From assembly GCA_021272165.1 (NCBI GenBank), contig JAJSLK010000015.1:48857-112856 (forward strand): a DNA stretch of 64,000 nt, given 5' to 3'. The stretch is from Methylacidiphilales bacterium (lineage in GTDB: Bacteria > Verrucomicrobiota > Verrucomicrobiia > Methylacidiphilales > UBA1321). The translations under genes and the position numbers were made by a program. Below are positions 1 through 13,410 of the stretch, one piece after another. The notes under the pieces are model-generated. The model saw only the letters and a program-made list of their open reading frames with translations, searched no databases and was not told where the DNA came from. The number at the start of each line of letters is the position of its first letter. Positions within the stretch are counted from its first letter, which is position 1.

Positions 1-111
1 CATGGTGAGCTTGATGGGACGGCGGAACTTGCCGGGCAGCCCCCTGAACTCGGAGGGCTTGGTATGCTCGGCATGACCGATGGGTTTAGCAGATGATTTT
101 TTAGTACTCAT
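1..111 (-). CDS. N-terminal fragment of a hypothetical protein (runs off the window edge)
   Basis: Open reading frame of 37 codons from ATG at 111 down to the window edge (MSTKKSSAKPIGHAEHTKPSEFRGLPGKFRRPIKLTM); no recognised family. Confidence 0.4.
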   Translation of the reverse strand, partial: MSTKKSSAKPIGHAEHTKPSEFRGLPGKFRRPIKLTM

Positions 112-349
112 AAAATCAGTAAATCGGAAGATTTGCGGTGGTTATACCCTACAAAAGTATCGCAACGCGCGGTTAATCCACTAATAACTTGATCACTTTG
201 TCTGTGGGTGAATGAGACGCAGGTCATTCACCACGGCACCAAGTTTTCCGAAGACGAATCGAAGTGCGTGGAGGGATGGTTACAAAAGCGACACGAAAGG
301 GCTTTCGTTTTTATACTTAGTATAATATCAAACCCTACGCAACGCATAT

Positions 350-1417
350 TTAGCCGACAAGTTCGATCTCGGTGACCGGCTCATAAGCACAAAGGGGATC
401 GGATTCGAAAGGATCTCCGGTGGCCGCATAAGCGCGGGAACGGGAGCCGCCGCAGGCGATTCGGTATTGGCACCAGCCGCATTTTCCGCGCAGGGCGTTG
501 GGATTGCGCAGGTGCCGGAAAACAGGATGTTCGCGGTAAACCTCGAGCAGGTTGTCGGTGCGGATGTCGCCGGCAATTTCCCGCATGAAGGCACTGGGAC
601 AAATTTCGCCCGTGCTGGTTATGAAAACAATGCCGCGCCCATCACCGGTTCCCGGCGGAAGGGTGCGGGCGCTTTCGCTTCTTTTACCCCGCTGCCAGGC
701 GATCCGCCGGTAATGCATCCCCTCCGTCGTGCTTAACTTGTACCGGGCCGACTGGCTGACTTCGTAGAGGCGCTGGAAAACAGTCTCAACTTCCGCGGCG
801 GTGGGCATGTCGTCGATTTGCCCGCGCTTGACCGGCACGAGGAGAAAGATGGTCCAGGCCGCGGGCCGAATGCTTTCGATCAGGCCGGGCAGACGATCGA
901 ACTCTTCCAGGTTCCGGCGTGTGAGGATGGTATTGATCTGGATGGGAAGTTTCGCCTCGTGGGCCATGGAGATGGCGGTGACGGTGCGATGCCAGGAACC
1001 GGGAACGCCGCGAAAGGAGTCATGCGATTCAGGCGTGGCGCCATCGAGGCTGAGGGAGAGGCGGCGGACCCCCGCCTGAGCCAGCGCGCGAAAATCGGTT
1101 TTGAGCAGTTGCGGCGTGACGCTGGGATTGAGCGCGACCGGGACGCCGGCCCATCGGGCGCGGTGAAGAAGCGGGAAAATATCCTCGCGAAGCATCGGAT
1201 CACCCCCGGTGATGATGAAGATGTCAGGCGCGGCGCGGCGAACTTCCTCGATGAGATGCTCGGCCTCAAGGGTGTCGAGCTCCAGGGACGGATCGGTCCG
1301 CTCCAGACGCGCGCGGCAATGCCGGCAGTCCAGAGCGCAGGCGCGCGTGGCTTCCCAGATGATGAGGTGGGGACGTTTTGAGAGATCCTTGATGGGCTTT
1401 TCGATGAGAGCTTTCAT
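350..1417 (-). CDS. Radical SAM/SPASM domain protein
   Basis: CALDCRHC (CxxxCxxC) motif near the N-terminus, GGDPMLREDIF, and a C-terminal Cys-rich segment (CGWCQYRIACGGSRSRAYA...DPLC). Confidence 0.85.
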   Translation of the reverse strand: MKALIEKPIKDLSKRPHLIIWEATRACALDCRHCRARLERTDPSLELDTLEAEHLIEEVRRAAPDIFIITGGDPMLREDIFPLLHRARWAGVPVALNPSVTPQLLKTDFRALAQAGVRRLSLSLDGATPESHDSFRGVPGSWHRTVTAISMAHEAKLPIQINTILTRRNLEEFDRLPGLIESIRPAAWTIFLLVPVKRGQIDDMPTAAEVETVFQRLYEVSQSARYKLSTTEGMHYRRIAWQRGKRSESARTLPPGTGDGRGIVFITSTGEICPSAFMREIAGDIRTDNLLEVYREHPVFRHLRNPNALRGKCGWCQYRIACGGSRSRAYAATGDPFESDPLCAYEPVTEIELVG

Positions 1418-1419
1418 AG

Positions 1420-2877
1420 TCAGGTCTGCATGACGCCGACCTCATCAGGCAAGCCGGCCAGCAAAATTTCCACCACATCCGCCGCGCTATAGCTCAGCGA
1501 ACCACGCCGGAGGAAATAGCGAAGATGCATCAGGGAATCACCGGCTGTAACCAGCGGAGGCTCGAACTTGCCGGAGCTGTCGATCTGTCCAAGCCCCACC
1601 GTGGCGAGCAGGCCGTTGCAAATGCATTTGCGGCCCCTGGTGTTCTCGGCTTTGCCGCCCTTGCGGACGTAGTCGTTGACCGACTCGCTCGCGCATCGGT
1701 AGCCCACGGTGCCGTCCGATTTGAGATATGCCTGGCGCAGCAGACCGATATCACAGACACGATTGCGGCCGGCCTCGACCTCCGACGACGACACGGTCCC
1801 TTCAAGCTGGACGATCTTGAACGGAAAACCGGTGGGCGAGGCGAGCGGATCGGTAAAGACGTCGATCTTTCCCTCGCTGACCGCCTTGAGCACCTGTTCC
1901 TTCAACTCCGGAGCGATGCCTGACTCCTCACAGAAGGCGAAGGGCGTGCCGACCTGAATGCCGACGGCACCGGCGGCAAGCGCTTCCTCAAGTTTTCCCG
2001 GGCCCCAATAGGAACCGGCCAGCCAGAATGGATAGCCGAGCTTGCGAAACCGTTCGAGGTCAGGCAGATCGCGGGGGCCATACAGAGGCTCGCCGCGCGC
2101 GTTCAATTTGGCCGGGCCGCGCGGAGGCGCATTGTGGCCGCCGGCGGTGCTGTCCTCAACGATGAACCCGGCGATATTGCCGGGGGATTTCTTGGCCAGA
2201 CTAAGGGCCAGGGTGACGGAGGAAACGATGGGAATGAATTTGGGTTTCTTCAATGCCGGGGGAGGTCCCTGCCAGAATTTCCAGGGATCGAAGGTCATCA
2301 GATGCGAGGCGTCGCCCGAGCCGGCCACGTCGACCTTCAACGTTGCCGGCTGACCGGAGACAAGGGCATCAAGAACAGCCGGGATATGATTGGGAATGCC
2401 GGCGCCCATGAGGACGTAATCGACGCCCGCGAGCATGGCGCCGTAAAGCGCGGCGAGCGTGGGGAACTGGATTTTTTCCATGAGATTGATGCCGACCACG
2501 CCGGACTGCTTTTCCCGGGCAAGATAAACTTCCACAAAATTGGCGGCAATGAGCAGTTCCTCGTGGTCCTTCAGCATGTCAAGCCGCGGCATCGGCGCGG
2601 CGCGAAAGCTCTCCTTTTGGGATGGCGCGCCATTGGCGGGATAAAATCGGGCGATGATGGGCAAGACGACATTGAGCCGGGGAAAGTGGCCGAGGGCACG
2701 GAGCATGTGACCGCCCGGATCGCCCTGCTGCAATCTTCGGGCGAGCACGACGTCAAGGGCTGTCCCGGAAACAACGCCGAGGTGGCCAAGCTTGGATACG
2801 GCGCGGGCCAGGCGCCAGTTGGAGACGCCAATGCCCATGCCGCCCTGGATGAGGCGGGGAAGCGGGTCCACGTTCAT
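1420..2877 (-). CDS. Nitronate monooxygenase / 2-nitropropane dioxygenase-like flavoprotein
   Basis: 485 aa ORF with RLIQGGMGIGVSNWRLARAVS N-terminus, GGHNAPPRGP and AAGAVGIQVGTPFAFCEESG motifs typical of NPD-like TIM barrels. Confidence 0.8.
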   Translation of the reverse strand: MNVDPLPRLIQGGMGIGVSNWRLARAVSKLGHLGVVSGTALDVVLARRLQQGDPGGHMLRALGHFPRLNVVLPIIARFYPANGAPSQKESFRAAPMPRLDMLKDHEELLIAANFVEVYLAREKQSGVVGINLMEKIQFPTLAALYGAMLAGVDYVLMGAGIPNHIPAVLDALVSGQPATLKVDVAGSGDASHLMTFDPWKFWQGPPPALKKPKFIPIVSSVTLALSLAKKSPGNIAGFIVEDSTAGGHNAPPRGPAKLNARGEPLYGPRDLPDLERFRKLGYPFWLAGSYWGPGKLEEALAAGAVGIQVGTPFAFCEESGIAPELKEQVLKAVSEGKIDVFTDPLASPTGFPFKIVQLEGTVSSSEVEAGRNRVCDIGLLRQAYLKSDGTVGYRCASESVNDYVRKGGKAENTRGRKCICNGLLATVGLGQIDSSGKFEPPLVTAGDSLMHLRYFLRRGSLSYSAADVVEILLAGLPDEVGVMQT

Positions 2878-2930
2878 GAGTAATCCTTAGGTTGAGGGTT
2901 GACGGATACGGCATCTGGCGGCCGCATGTT

Positions 2931-3989
2931 TCACAGGAAAGTGGGGGAATACTTAACGGCCGCCTCGTTCTTATCGAGAGGCAGGCCGCGGGCAAACCGT
3001 TCGGAGGAAACCACAATGTTCTGAAGATACTGGGCGCGCTCGAAGGCGCTCGGGTCGGGGCAGTTGCGCTGGCTGAGACTGCCCTTGAGCTGCGCGACGG
3101 AATCGTATTCGTGCTCCTCGAGCCATTCGGTCATCTCGCGCTCGAGCACTTTCAGGTGGTCGATGCCGCGGCGCATGAGGACGGAGCAGAGCATGGTGAC
3201 ATCGGCGCCCGCGAGGAGCATCTTGATCGCGTCGACCGCGCGGTGAATGCCGCTGGTGGCGGCCAGGCTGGCGCGGACGCGACCGGCCAGGATGGCGATC
3301 CAGCGCATCGGCAACCGCATCGCCATGGGCGTGCTGAAAAGGATGCCGGGCGCGATGTCGATGTTATCGAGGTCGATGTCGGGCTGATAAAAACGATTGA
3401 ACAGGACGAGACCATTGACGCCGGTTTCATCGAGACAACAAGCGAAGCGGGCGAAGTTGGTGTAGAAGGGGCTGAGCTTCACCGCGACGGGAATGTGGAC
3501 CTCCTGCTTGATCGCGCGAACGATGTCGACGTGTTGCTGCTCGATCTCGGCGCCGCTTTGGGCGAAATCGGTTGGGATGCTGTAGATATTCAACTCAAGC
3601 GCGTCCGCGCCGGCCTGCTCGATCTGGCGGGCGTAGCTGATCCAACCGCCGTCGGTCGTGCCATTGAGGCTGCCGATGATGGGGATTTTCACCTCGGTCT
3701 TGGCCCGGGCAATGCGGGCCAGGTAGGTCTCGGGTCCGACCTTGAAGTCAATCGATTCGGGCACATAAGTGAGCGCCTCCGCGAAACTTTCCGTTCCTTC
3801 ACTCAAATGTCGGTTCAGGGCAAACTGGTCACCGCGGATCTGCTCCTCGAAAAGCGAATGGAAGACGATCGCGGCGGCGCCGGCGTCCTCCATGCGCTTG
3901 ATGTTGTCCGGATTTTGCGAGAGCGGCGAGGCGGAGGGAACGAAGGGCGTGCGGAGCTTGAGGCCAAGATAGGACGTGGTGAGGTTCAC
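2931..3989 (-). CDS. Dihydroorotate dehydrogenase-like protein
   Basis: 352 aa: [54 protein letters not shown]-barrel DHOD-like protein commonly found next to PFOR. Confidence 0.8.
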   Translation of the reverse strand: MNLTTSYLGLKLRTPFVPSASPLSQNPDNIKRMEDAGAAAIVFHSLFEEQIRGDQFALNRHLSEGTESFAEALTYVPESIDFKVGPETYLARIARAKTEVKIPIIGSLNGTTDGGWISYARQIEQAGADALELNIYSIPTDFAQSGAEIEQQHVDIVRAIKQEVHIPVAVKLSPFYTNFARFACCLDETGVNGLVLFNRFYQPDIDLDNIDIAPGILFSTPMAMRLPMRWIAILAGRVRASLAATSGIHRAVDAIKMLLAGADVTMLCSVLMRRGIDHLKVLEREMTEWLEEHEYDSVAQLKGSLSQRNCPDPSAFERAQYLQNIVVSSERFARGLPLDKNEAAVKYSPTFL

Positions 3990-6900
3990 GAGGTGACTCC
4001 TTTCTCGAGCAGCGGGTTTCGCGCGGCAAGATACTCGTAGCGTTTCCTCCGCACGTTCACGTCGGCCTGGGCCTCGGCGAAGATGCCAATGGCCTCGTCC
4101 GGCTTGCTTTGGCTGAGCATCCGGAACCGGTTTTCCATCTTGAAGTAGTCAGTCACCGGCATGTTGGGCGCGGTGGAGTCGAGATGGAGCGGGTTTTCGC
4201 CCGCGGCGATCAGGTCGGGATTGAAACGGTAGAGCAGCCACTGGCCCGATTGAACGGCCGCCTTCTGGTTCTGCAGGCCCTTGGTCATGTTGATGCCGTG
4301 GGCGATGCAATGACTGTAGGCGATGATGATGGACGGGCCGTTGTAGGCCTCGGCTTCGAGGAAGGCCTTAAGCGTATGCTCGTCTTTCGCGCCCATGGCC
4401 ACGGAAGCGACATAAATCGTGCCGTAATTCATGGCGATCATGCCGAGATCCTTCTTGGGCGCACGCTTGCCGCCGCTGGCATATTTCGCCACCGCACCGC
4501 GTGGAGTCGACTTGGAGCACTGGCCGCCGGTGTTGGAGTAGACCTCCGTGTCCATCAGCAGGACTTTGACGTTGCGACCGCTGGCGAGAACGTGATCGAG
4601 ACCGCCGAAGCCGATGTCGTAGCCCCAACCGTCGCCGCCAAGAATCCAGACGCTCTTGCGGACGAGCGTGTCGGCCACGGCCAGAAGCCGGCGGGCGCGA
4701 GGATCGTTGAGACCGGCGAGCTTCTTCTTCAATTCCGCGACGCGGGCGCGCTGGTCGTAAATGTCGGCCTCGTCCTTCTGGGCGGCGTTGACGATCTGGC
4801 CGGCGAGTTCGTCGCCGACCTGCCCGGCAAGTTCGCGCACCAGTTCCTGGGCGAATTCGCGCTGCTTATCAATGGAAACGCGGAAGCCCAGACCAAACTC
4901 GGCGTTGTCTTCAAAAAGCGAGTTGGACCAGGCGGGTCCCCTGCCCTCGGCGTCCTTGGTGTAAGGCGTGGTGGGAAGATTGCCGCCGTAAATCGAGGAA
5001 CAGCCTGTGGCGTTCGCGATGATGAGCCGGTCGCCGAAGAGCTGGGTGAGAAGCTTGACGTAGGGCGTCTCGCCGCAACCGGCACAGGCGCCGGAAAACT
5101 CGAAAAGCGGGAGACTGACCTGCATGCCGCGCACGCTCGACTGGGGAATGATCCGGCGGTCCATGTCGGGAATGGAGAGGAAGTAATTCCAGTTGGTCCG
5201 TTCCTGCTCGAGAATGTTCTCGACGGGGAGCATATTGATCGCCTTGAGCTTCGCTTCGGTCTTGTTGCGGGCCGGGCAGACATCGACGCAGACGGCGCAT
5301 CCGGTGCAGTCCTCGGCCGAGACCTGGATGGTAAAGTTCATGCCTTTCCACTCCGGCAGTCGGGCGGCATGGGTCTTGAGGGTGGCCGGAGCATCTTTCA
5401 GTGCCGCCGGATCGTAGGCCTTGCTGCGGATGACCGCATGGGGACAGACCATGACGCATTTGCCGCACTGGATGCAGACTTCTGGGTCCCAGACCGGGAC
5501 TTCCGTGGCCAAATTGCGTTTCTCCCATCGCGTGGTGCCAGTCGGATAGGTGCCGTCGACCGGCAGCGCGCTGACAGGAAGCTCATCGCCGCGGGCGGCG
5601 ATCATCTTACCGAGGACTTCACGGACAAAGACGGGCGCCTGCGCCGGAACGGGCGGAGGCATGGGGGCGCGGGACGAGACTTTCGAGGGAATGGCGACTT
5701 CATGAAGATTCGCCACCGTCTGGTCAACCGCCTTGATGTTCATCTGGACGATTTCCTCGCCCTTCTTGCCATAGGCCTTGCGGATCGAATCCTTGATCGC
5801 GGCGATGGCTTCCTCACGCGGTAGAACGCCGGAAACGGCGAAGAAGCAGGTCTGCATTACCGTGTTGATGCGGCGGCCCATGCCGCTGTCCTTCGCCACC
5901 TTGTTGGCGTCGATGACATAGAACTTGATCCGCTTGTCGATGAGCTGCTGCTGGTACAGTTCGGGCAGCGAGGCGCAGATTTCCTCCGGCTTGGCCGATG
6001 TGTTGAGGAGGAAAGTGCCGCCGGGGACGAGGTCCCTGAGCACGTCGTAGTGCTCGACAAAGACCGGCTGATGACAGCCGACAAAGTTGGCCTGCGTGAC
6101 GAGGTATGTCGACCGGATTGGCTTCGGCCCGAAGCGAAGATGGGAAATGGTCATGGAGCCCGATTTCTTCGAGTCGTAGACGAAATAGCCCTGGGCGTAG
6201 TTGTTCGTGTTTTCGCCGATGATCTTGATCGATTCCTTGTTGGCGCCAACGGTGCCATCGGAGCCGAGGCCGTAGAACATCGCGCGGACGACCTCCTTCG
6301 GCTCGGTGGAGAAGGCAGGATCGTAGTCGAGACTCGAATGGCTCACGTCATCGTTGATGCCGACCGTGAAATGATTCTTTGGCTCGGAGAGATAGAGGTT
6401 ATCGTAAACAGCCTTGACCATGGCCGGAGTGAATTCCTTCGACGAAAGACCGTAACGTCCGCCGATAACCCTGATGCCGGTGCGGCCCGTTTCGTAAAGC
6501 GCCTGGATGGTGTCGAGGAAGAGAGGCTCGCCGTTGGCGCCGGGCTCCTTCGTACGATCAAGAACTGCGATTTTCTTCACCGAGAGCGGAAGCGCGCCGG
6601 CGAAGAGGCCCGGATCAAAAGGCCGGTAGAGGCGAACCTTGAGGACACCGACTTTTTCGCCACTGGCGAGAAGGGCATCGACCGTTTCATGGGCGGCCTC
6701 GCAGCCGGAACCCATGAGCATAACGACCCGTTCGGCCTCGGGCGATCCGTAGTATTCGTAAAGATGGTATTGCCGGCCCGTCAGCGCGGCGAACTCATCC
6801 ATCTCCTTCTGCACGATGCCGGGACAGGCCTGGTAGAACGGATTGACCGTTTCGCGGGCCTGGAAATAGACGTCGGGATTCTGCGCGGTGCCGCGCAGGA

Positions 6901-7594
6901 CGGGACGGTCGGGCGAGAGAGCGCGGGCGCGATGTTCGAGCACGCGGTCCTCGTTGATGAGGGAGAGGATGACCTCATCCGAAACGGTCTCAATCTTCGA
7001 GACCTCATGCGAGGTACGGAATCCGTCGAAGAAATGCATGAAGGGAATGCGCGATTCCAGCGTGGCCGCGTGGGCGATAATGGCCAGGTCCTGCGCTTCC
7101 TGCACGGAAGCGGAACAAAGCATGGCCCAGCCGGTGGCGCGGGCCGCCATGACGTCGGCGTGGTCGCCGAAGATGGAGAGGCCCTGCGCCGCGAGCGATC
7201 GCGCGGCAATGTGAAAGACCGCCGAAGTCAGTTCCCCGGCGATTTTGTACATGTTGGGGATCATCAGCAGCAGCCCCTGCGATGCGGTAAAGGTAGTGCT
7301 CAGCGCCCCGGTCTGGAGGGCGCCGTGGACGGTGCCGGCAGCGCCACCCTCGCTCTGCATTTCAATCACGGAGGGAACCGTCTTCCACAGGTTGCGCTTG
7401 CCCGCAGCGGTCCAAGCGTCGGCCCATTCGCCCATGGGCGAGGAGGGGGTGATGGGGTAGATGGCGATGACTTCGCTCAAGGCATAGGCGACGCGGCTGA
7501 CGGCCTCGTTGGCGTCGAGCGTCTTATATTTCGGCTTTTTTGACGCCCCGTTGGTTTTGGCCGTAACCGCAACTTCCACATCCTGAGTTTTCAT
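3986..7594 (-). CDS. nifJ: Pyruvate:ferredoxin (flavodoxin) oxidoreductase
   Basis: 1202 aa; [27 protein letters not shown], two ferredoxin-type clusters ([27 protein letters not shown]), TPP domain [39 protein letters not shown]. Confidence 0.96.
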   Translation of the reverse strand: MKTQDVEVAVTAKTNGASKKPKYKTLDANEAVSRVAYALSEVIAIYPITPSSPMGEWADAWTAAGKRNLWKTVPSVIEMQSEGGAAGTVHGALQTGALSTTFTASQGLLLMIPNMYKIAGELTSAVFHIAARSLAAQGLSIFGDHADVMAARATGWAMLCSASVQEAQDLAIIAHAATLESRIPFMHFFDGFRTSHEVSKIETVSDEVILSLINEDRVLEHRARALSPDRPVLRGTAQNPDVYFQARETVNPFYQACPGIVQKEMDEFAALTGRQYHLYEYYGSPEAERVVMLMGSGCEAAHETVDALLASGEKVGVLKVRLYRPFDPGLFAGALPLSVKKIAVLDRTKEPGANGEPLFLDTIQALYETGRTGIRVIGGRYGLSSKEFTPAMVKAVYDNLYLSEPKNHFTVGINDDVSHSSLDYDPAFSTEPKEVVRAMFYGLGSDGTVGANKESIKIIGENTNNYAQGYFVYDSKKSGSMTISHLRFGPKPIRSTYLVTQANFVGCHQPVFVEHYDVLRDLVPGGTFLLNTSAKPEEICASLPELYQQQLIDKRIKFYVIDANKVAKDSGMGRRINTVMQTCFFAVSGVLPREEAIAAIKDSIRKAYGKKGEEIVQMNIKAVDQTVANLHEVAIPSKVSSRAPMPPPVPAQAPVFVREVLGKMIAARGDELPVSALPVDGTYPTGTTRWEKRNLATEVPVWDPEVCIQCGKCVMVCPHAVIRSKAYDPAALKDAPATLKTHAARLPEWKGMNFTIQVSAEDCTGCAVCVDVCPARNKTEAKLKAINMLPVENILEQERTNWNYFLSIPDMDRRIIPQSSVRGMQVSLPLFEFSGACAGCGETPYVKLLTQLFGDRLIIANATGCSSIYGGNLPTTPYTKDAEGRGPAWSNSLFEDNAEFGLGFRVSIDKQREFAQELVRELAGQVGDELAGQIVNAAQKDEADIYDQRARVAELKKKLAGLNDPRARRLLAVADTLVRKSVWILGGDGWGYDIGFGGLDHVLASGRNVKVLLMDTEVYSNTGGQCSKSTPRGAVAKYASGGKRAPKKDLGMIAMNYGTIYVASVAMGAKDEHTLKAFLEAEAYNGPSIIIAYSHCIAHGINMTKGLQNQKAAVQSGQWLLYRFNPDLIAAGENPLHLDSTAPNMPVTDYFKMENRFRMLSQSKPDEAIGIFAEAQADVNVRRKRYEYLAARNPLLEKGVTS

Positions 7595-10329
7595 AGTTCA
7601 ATTTCCGCCTTCCAGTCATGCGCGAGTTCGTCGAAGTAGACCTTGAACCCGGTTTGTTCGCATATGTGTTTCATCCAAAGATTGTCCCGCAACATGCGGC
7701 CCGTGATCCGGCTGAGACTTTCGTCCCGGCCAACTTCGAGGAGCAACCGCAGCAACTCAGTGCCAAGGCCCTTGTTCTGCCACGGATCGCTGACGACGAT
7801 GGCGAAGACCGCCTCGTCGAGACCGTGGACCTTGTTGAGCCGACCCACGGCAAGGATTTCGTGATAACCGTCGGGCCGCTTATAATCGACCACGAGCGGA
7901 ATTTCGCAATCGTAGTCGGTGAAGCAGATGCGGGTGAGTCGCTCGTGGGCGATGCGCTGTTCGAGGTGCAGCATGCCGAGGTAGCGCTGGTTGACCGTGG
8001 TCTCCGACAGGTTCCGGTGGAACTCGACCATGAGCGGTTCGTCCTCGGGCCGAATCGGCCGGATGGTGACCGTGGTGCCGTCCTTGAGCTTCCAGTCCGT
8101 GATGTACCGCGTCGGGTAGGGCCGGATGGCGAGCTTGGGCAGGTCCGCTTCCAGCGTGTTGGCTTCATGCAGCACCACGCGGGCATCGAGCGCGGTCATC
8201 TCGTCAGCGGAGACCAGCAGCGGGTTGATGTCGATTTCCTTGATCCAGCTCTGCTCGGTGACGAGATAGCTGAATCGGACGAGAAGTTCCTCGAGCTCGG
8301 CCATGTTGACCGACTTGCGGCCGCGGACGCCCTTGAGCGCGGTGTATATCTTGGTCTGCTCCATCATACGGCGCGCCAGCGTGGCGTTAAGCGGCGGAAG
8401 GCCGAGTGAGCGGTCCTTGAAGACCTCGACCAGTTGGCCGCCCATGCCGAACAGGAGCACCGGCCCAAACTGGGGATCGATGCTGCTGCCGAGGATGAGC
8501 TCGTAGCCTTCCATCTTGATCATCCGCTGGACGGTGACGCCGAGGAAATCGGCCCGGCTCTGCTTTTCGCAGACGGCCTTTTCAATCGCGCGGTAGGCTT
8601 CGCGCACAGCATCGGGGCCGACCAGATTGAGCTTCACCCCGCCGACGTCGGTCTTGTGGGTGATTGTCTCGGAATAGATCTTGAGGACGACGGGGCCCTC
8701 GATTTTTTCGGCGATGGCCACGGCCTCCTCTTCGCTGCGGGCAATCTGGGTCAGCACGGTCGGGATGCCGTAGGCGGCCAGGACGTGCTTGGACTCGTAT
8801 TCCGTAAGGATAGTACGACCGGCTTCGCGCGCCGTCTTGATGATTTCATCGACGTAGGCGCGGTTGGCCTTGTAGCCGACGGCTTCGAGCGTCGGACTCG
8901 GTGTCTCGTAAATGGCGCGGAGGTTATTGCTGTAACGCCACATCGAAGCGAAGGCGCGTGCGGCGGTGTCCGGGTAAGTAAACGAAGGGATGCCCCCGTG
9001 GCTGAGGATGTCGGCGCCGGGACTGACTTGCGCGCCGCCCATCCAACTGGTGAGAAGCGGCTTGTCCTTGGGCATCGGGAGTTTGGTCAGAAGTTCGGCG
9101 GTCTCGATCGACTTGGTCATCGCCTGGGGCGTGAGAATGACCAGGACGCCATCGTTTTCGTCATCCTTGGCGGCAATTTCGGCGGCCTTGGCGTAACGGA
9201 CCGGGTCGGCATCGCCGAGAACGTCGATCGGATTATTATGGCTCCAGAATGGCGGCAATAGTTCGTTGAATTGCTGGAATGCGTCTTGGGAAAGAGGAGC
9301 AATCTGGCCGCCCTCGACGATAAGGGCATCGGTGGAAAGCGCAGCGGGACCGCCGGCGTTGGTGACGATGGCCAGGCGAGGGCCTTTGGGCCGGGGCTGC
9401 TTGCCAAGCACGTGGGCCATGTTGAAGAGATCAGCGATGGCGTTGACGCGCAGGACGCCGACACGGCGGAAGGCGGCTTCGAGGACCTCGTCGCTGCCGG
9501 TCAGCGAGCCGGTGTGAGACGCGGCGGCCTTGGAGGCGGCAGCGGTGCGACCGACTTTGAGGACAATGATCGGCTTGGTCAGGGAGACTTCGCGGGCGGC
9601 GGAAAGGAAGGCCCGGGCGTCGCCGATGGTTTCCATGTAAACGACGATGCTGCGGGTATTGGGATCGTCGCCCAGGTAATAGATCAGGTCGCCCCAGCCG
9701 ACATCGAGCATGGAGCCGATGGAGATAAAAGCGCTGAAACCGACATCGTGGGTGGTGCTCCAGTCGAGGACCGCGGCACAGAGGGCGCCACTTTGGCTGA
9801 TGAAGCCGACGCTGCCGGGACGGGCCATCGGCTTGGCGAAGGTGGCGTTGAGGCCAACCGTCGGGATCATGGCGCCGAGGCAGTTCGGCCCAATGATCCG
9901 CATCTTGGCACGACGGGCCCGTTCCAGGACCTGGCGCTCCAGTTCAGCGCCTTCCGCGCCGATTTCCTTGAAGCCGGCCGAGATGATAATGGCCCCCTTG
10001 ATGCCCGCCTCGATGCATTCGGTGACCACGCCGGGAACCGTTTTGGCCGGGGTGCAGATGACCGCGAGATCGACCGGGCCGGGAACCTTGCCAATGGACG
10101 GATAGGTGGGCACGCCGAGGATGGCGGATCGCTTCGGATTGACCGGGTAAACCGTGCCATGGAACGCCTCGTCCATGAGATTTTCCATCATGGTTCGGCC
10201 AACACTGCCGAGGTTTTCGGTGGCGCCGATAAGTGCCACACTGTTGGGGGCAAGCATGGTGTCGAGGACGGGACGTCGCTGACCCAGCACATTATAGGCA
10301 TTTTCAATTCGGAGTGATTGTTGGCTCAT
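7591..10329 (-). CDS. Acetate/acyl-CoA ligase (ADP-forming) fused to a C-terminal GNAT acetyltransferase domain
   Basis: 912 aa; CoA-binding N-terminus ([22 protein letters not shown]), succinyl-CoA ligase-like and ATP-grasp regions, then GNAT-like tail ([23 protein letters not shown]...[15 protein letters not shown]). Confidence 0.9.
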   Translation of the reverse strand: MSQQSLRIENAYNVLGQRRPVLDTMLAPNSVALIGATENLGSVGRTMMENLMDEAFHGTVYPVNPKRSAILGVPTYPSIGKVPGPVDLAVICTPAKTVPGVVTECIEAGIKGAIIISAGFKEIGAEGAELERQVLERARRAKMRIIGPNCLGAMIPTVGLNATFAKPMARPGSVGFISQSGALCAAVLDWSTTHDVGFSAFISIGSMLDVGWGDLIYYLGDDPNTRSIVVYMETIGDARAFLSAAREVSLTKPIIVLKVGRTAAASKAAASHTGSLTGSDEVLEAAFRRVGVLRVNAIADLFNMAHVLGKQPRPKGPRLAIVTNAGGPAALSTDALIVEGGQIAPLSQDAFQQFNELLPPFWSHNNPIDVLGDADPVRYAKAAEIAAKDDENDGVLVILTPQAMTKSIETAELLTKLPMPKDKPLLTSWMGGAQVSPGADILSHGGIPSFTYPDTAARAFASMWRYSNNLRAIYETPSPTLEAVGYKANRAYVDEIIKTAREAGRTILTEYESKHVLAAYGIPTVLTQIARSEEEAVAIAEKIEGPVVLKIYSETITHKTDVGGVKLNLVGPDAVREAYRAIEKAVCEKQSRADFLGVTVQRMIKMEGYELILGSSIDPQFGPVLLFGMGGQLVEVFKDRSLGLPPLNATLARRMMEQTKIYTALKGVRGRKSVNMAELEELLVRFSYLVTEQSWIKEIDINPLLVSADEMTALDARVVLHEANTLEADLPKLAIRPYPTRYITDWKLKDGTTVTIRPIRPEDEPLMVEFHRNLSETTVNQRYLGMLHLEQRIAHERLTRICFTDYDCEIPLVVDYKRPDGYHEILAVGRLNKVHGLDEAVFAIVVSDPWQNKGLGTELLRLLLEVGRDESLSRITGRMLRDNLWMKHICEQTGFKVYFDELAHDWKAEIEL

Positions 10330-10640
10330 AGGAGGACGAGGTGCGTGGTTTGGTCTTGGAATTTTTGGAAAGTGACGCTGTGATCCGGCTTCTTTGCCGG
10401 TCTTGGTTCAAACTAGTGGGTTCGTCCCGGTTCAGCTTCACCGATCTTGTCAAAGACTTGCTGTTTCCTGTTCTGGAGTATCGGCAGCAGGCCCGGATCG
10501 ATGAACAATCCCGGCAATTCCAGCGTGTAACCCGTCTCCGGAGACTGTCTTAAAATCGGCTAAGCTTTAGCCAAAAGACGATGAGATGGTCCGGGGGAGA
10601 GCGGATAACCTAGGATAATATCAACTGTCAGCCTGGATAA

Positions 10641-12323
<1,683 letters not shown>

Positions 12324-12341
12324 TTCAACTAGAGAGCCGGC

Positions 12342-13409
12342 CTAACAAATCCGCGGCAACTGTTCTCCGCTGAGGAGATCGAGGATGCGGTTTGCCCCGA
12401 TCTGGCTTTTGAGGGTGACGATGGGCCGCGTTTCGGTCGTCGCCGCCACGGTGCCGATATGTGAGGCGTCGGCGCCAAGCGGATTGGCACGAAGGATCCC
12501 CAACGCCCTATCCGCCTGATTGGCGGGAACAAAGGCAATGAAGCGCCCCTCGTTCGCGACATAGATGGGATCGAAACCGAGGATTTCGCAGGCGCCGCGG
12601 ACTTCCTCGCGGACCGGCACGGCGGTTTCGTCGATGGCAATAGGCAAATTCGCCGCTTGGGCGATTTCGTTGAGCCCGCTGGCGAGACCGCCACGGGTCA
12701 AATCGCGAAGGCAATGAATTTCGATGCCCTGATCGATGAGCGCAGCAACCAGGCTCCAGAGTGGCGCGCAATCGCTTTCGATGCTCGTCTCGAATCCAAG
12801 CCCGTCGCGCACCGACATGATGGTGATGCCGTGCCGGCCGATATCGCCGCTGAGGAGGACCGCGTCGCCGGGCCGGACCGAACCGGGACCGATGGGGAGG
12901 TTGTGTTCAATCACGCCGACGCCCGCCGTATTGATGAAGATGCCGTCGCCCTTGCCCTTGTCGACGACCTTGGTGTCACCAGTGACGAGTTGCACCCCGG
13001 CCTTGTCCGCCGCCTGCTTCATCGACTGGACGATGCGCCAGAGCGTTTCCATCGGCAGCCCCTCCTCGATGATGAGGCCGGAGCTGAGATAAAGCGGACG
13101 CGCGCCGCACATGGCGAGGTCGTTGGCGGTGCCGTTCACCGCGAGCGTACCGATGTCGCCGCCGGGGAAAAAGAGAGGCTGCACCACGTAGGAATCGGTG
13201 GTGAAGGCGAGCCGCTGGCCCGCGAGGGAAAAGACCGCGCCGTCGTGGCGCTGGGAAAGCAGATCGTTTTTGAATGTCGGAACAAAGATGCTTTCGATCA
13301 GTTGCTGCATCAGCCGGCCGCCACCGCCGTGCGCCATGACGACGTTGGGGTAATCGGAAATCGGGATCGGGCAGGCCTGGGAGAATTCAGGCTTCGGCGT
13401 CGGAGTCAT
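12342..13409 (-). CDS. hypE: Hydrogenase expression/formation protein HypE
   Basis: [18 protein letters not shown]-terminal PRIC with the terminal Cys typical of HypE. Start moved from the ORF-track Met (13502) to ATG at 13409, adjacent to the hypD stop. Confidence 0.92.
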   Translation of the reverse strand: MTPTPKPEFSQACPIPISDYPNVVMAHGGGGRLMQQLIESIFVPTFKNDLLSQRHDGAVFSLAGQRLAFTTDSYVVQPLFFPGGDIGTLAVNGTANDLAMCGARPLYLSSGLIIEEGLPMETLWRIVQSMKQAADKAGVQLVTGDTKVVDKGKGDGIFINTAGVGVIEHNLPIGPGSVRPGDAVLLSGDIGRHGITIMSVRDGLGFETSIESDCAPLWSLVAALIDQGIEIHCLRDLTRGGLASGLNEIAQAANLPIAIDETAVPVREEVRGACEILGFDPIYVANEGRFIAFVPANQADRALGILRANPLGADASHIGTVAATTETRPIVTLKSQIGANRILDLLSGEQLPRIC

Positions 13410-13410
13410 A

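Noticed and set aside
293-313. Rho-independent terminator (acgaaa-gggc-tttcgttttta)
   Set aside because: Hairpin with T-run faces plus strand, but no plus-strand gene lies upstream; left as an unsupported hairpin.
2892-4040. 382-aa plus-strand ORF
   Set aside because: Antisense shadow of the DHOD-like gene; no family-like motifs.
4109-7543. Long plus-strand ORFs (571 and 497 aa) antisense to nifJ
   Set aside because: They lie fully opposite a strongly supported PFOR gene and have low-complexity D/G/R/V-rich compositions typical of GC-rich shadow ORFs.
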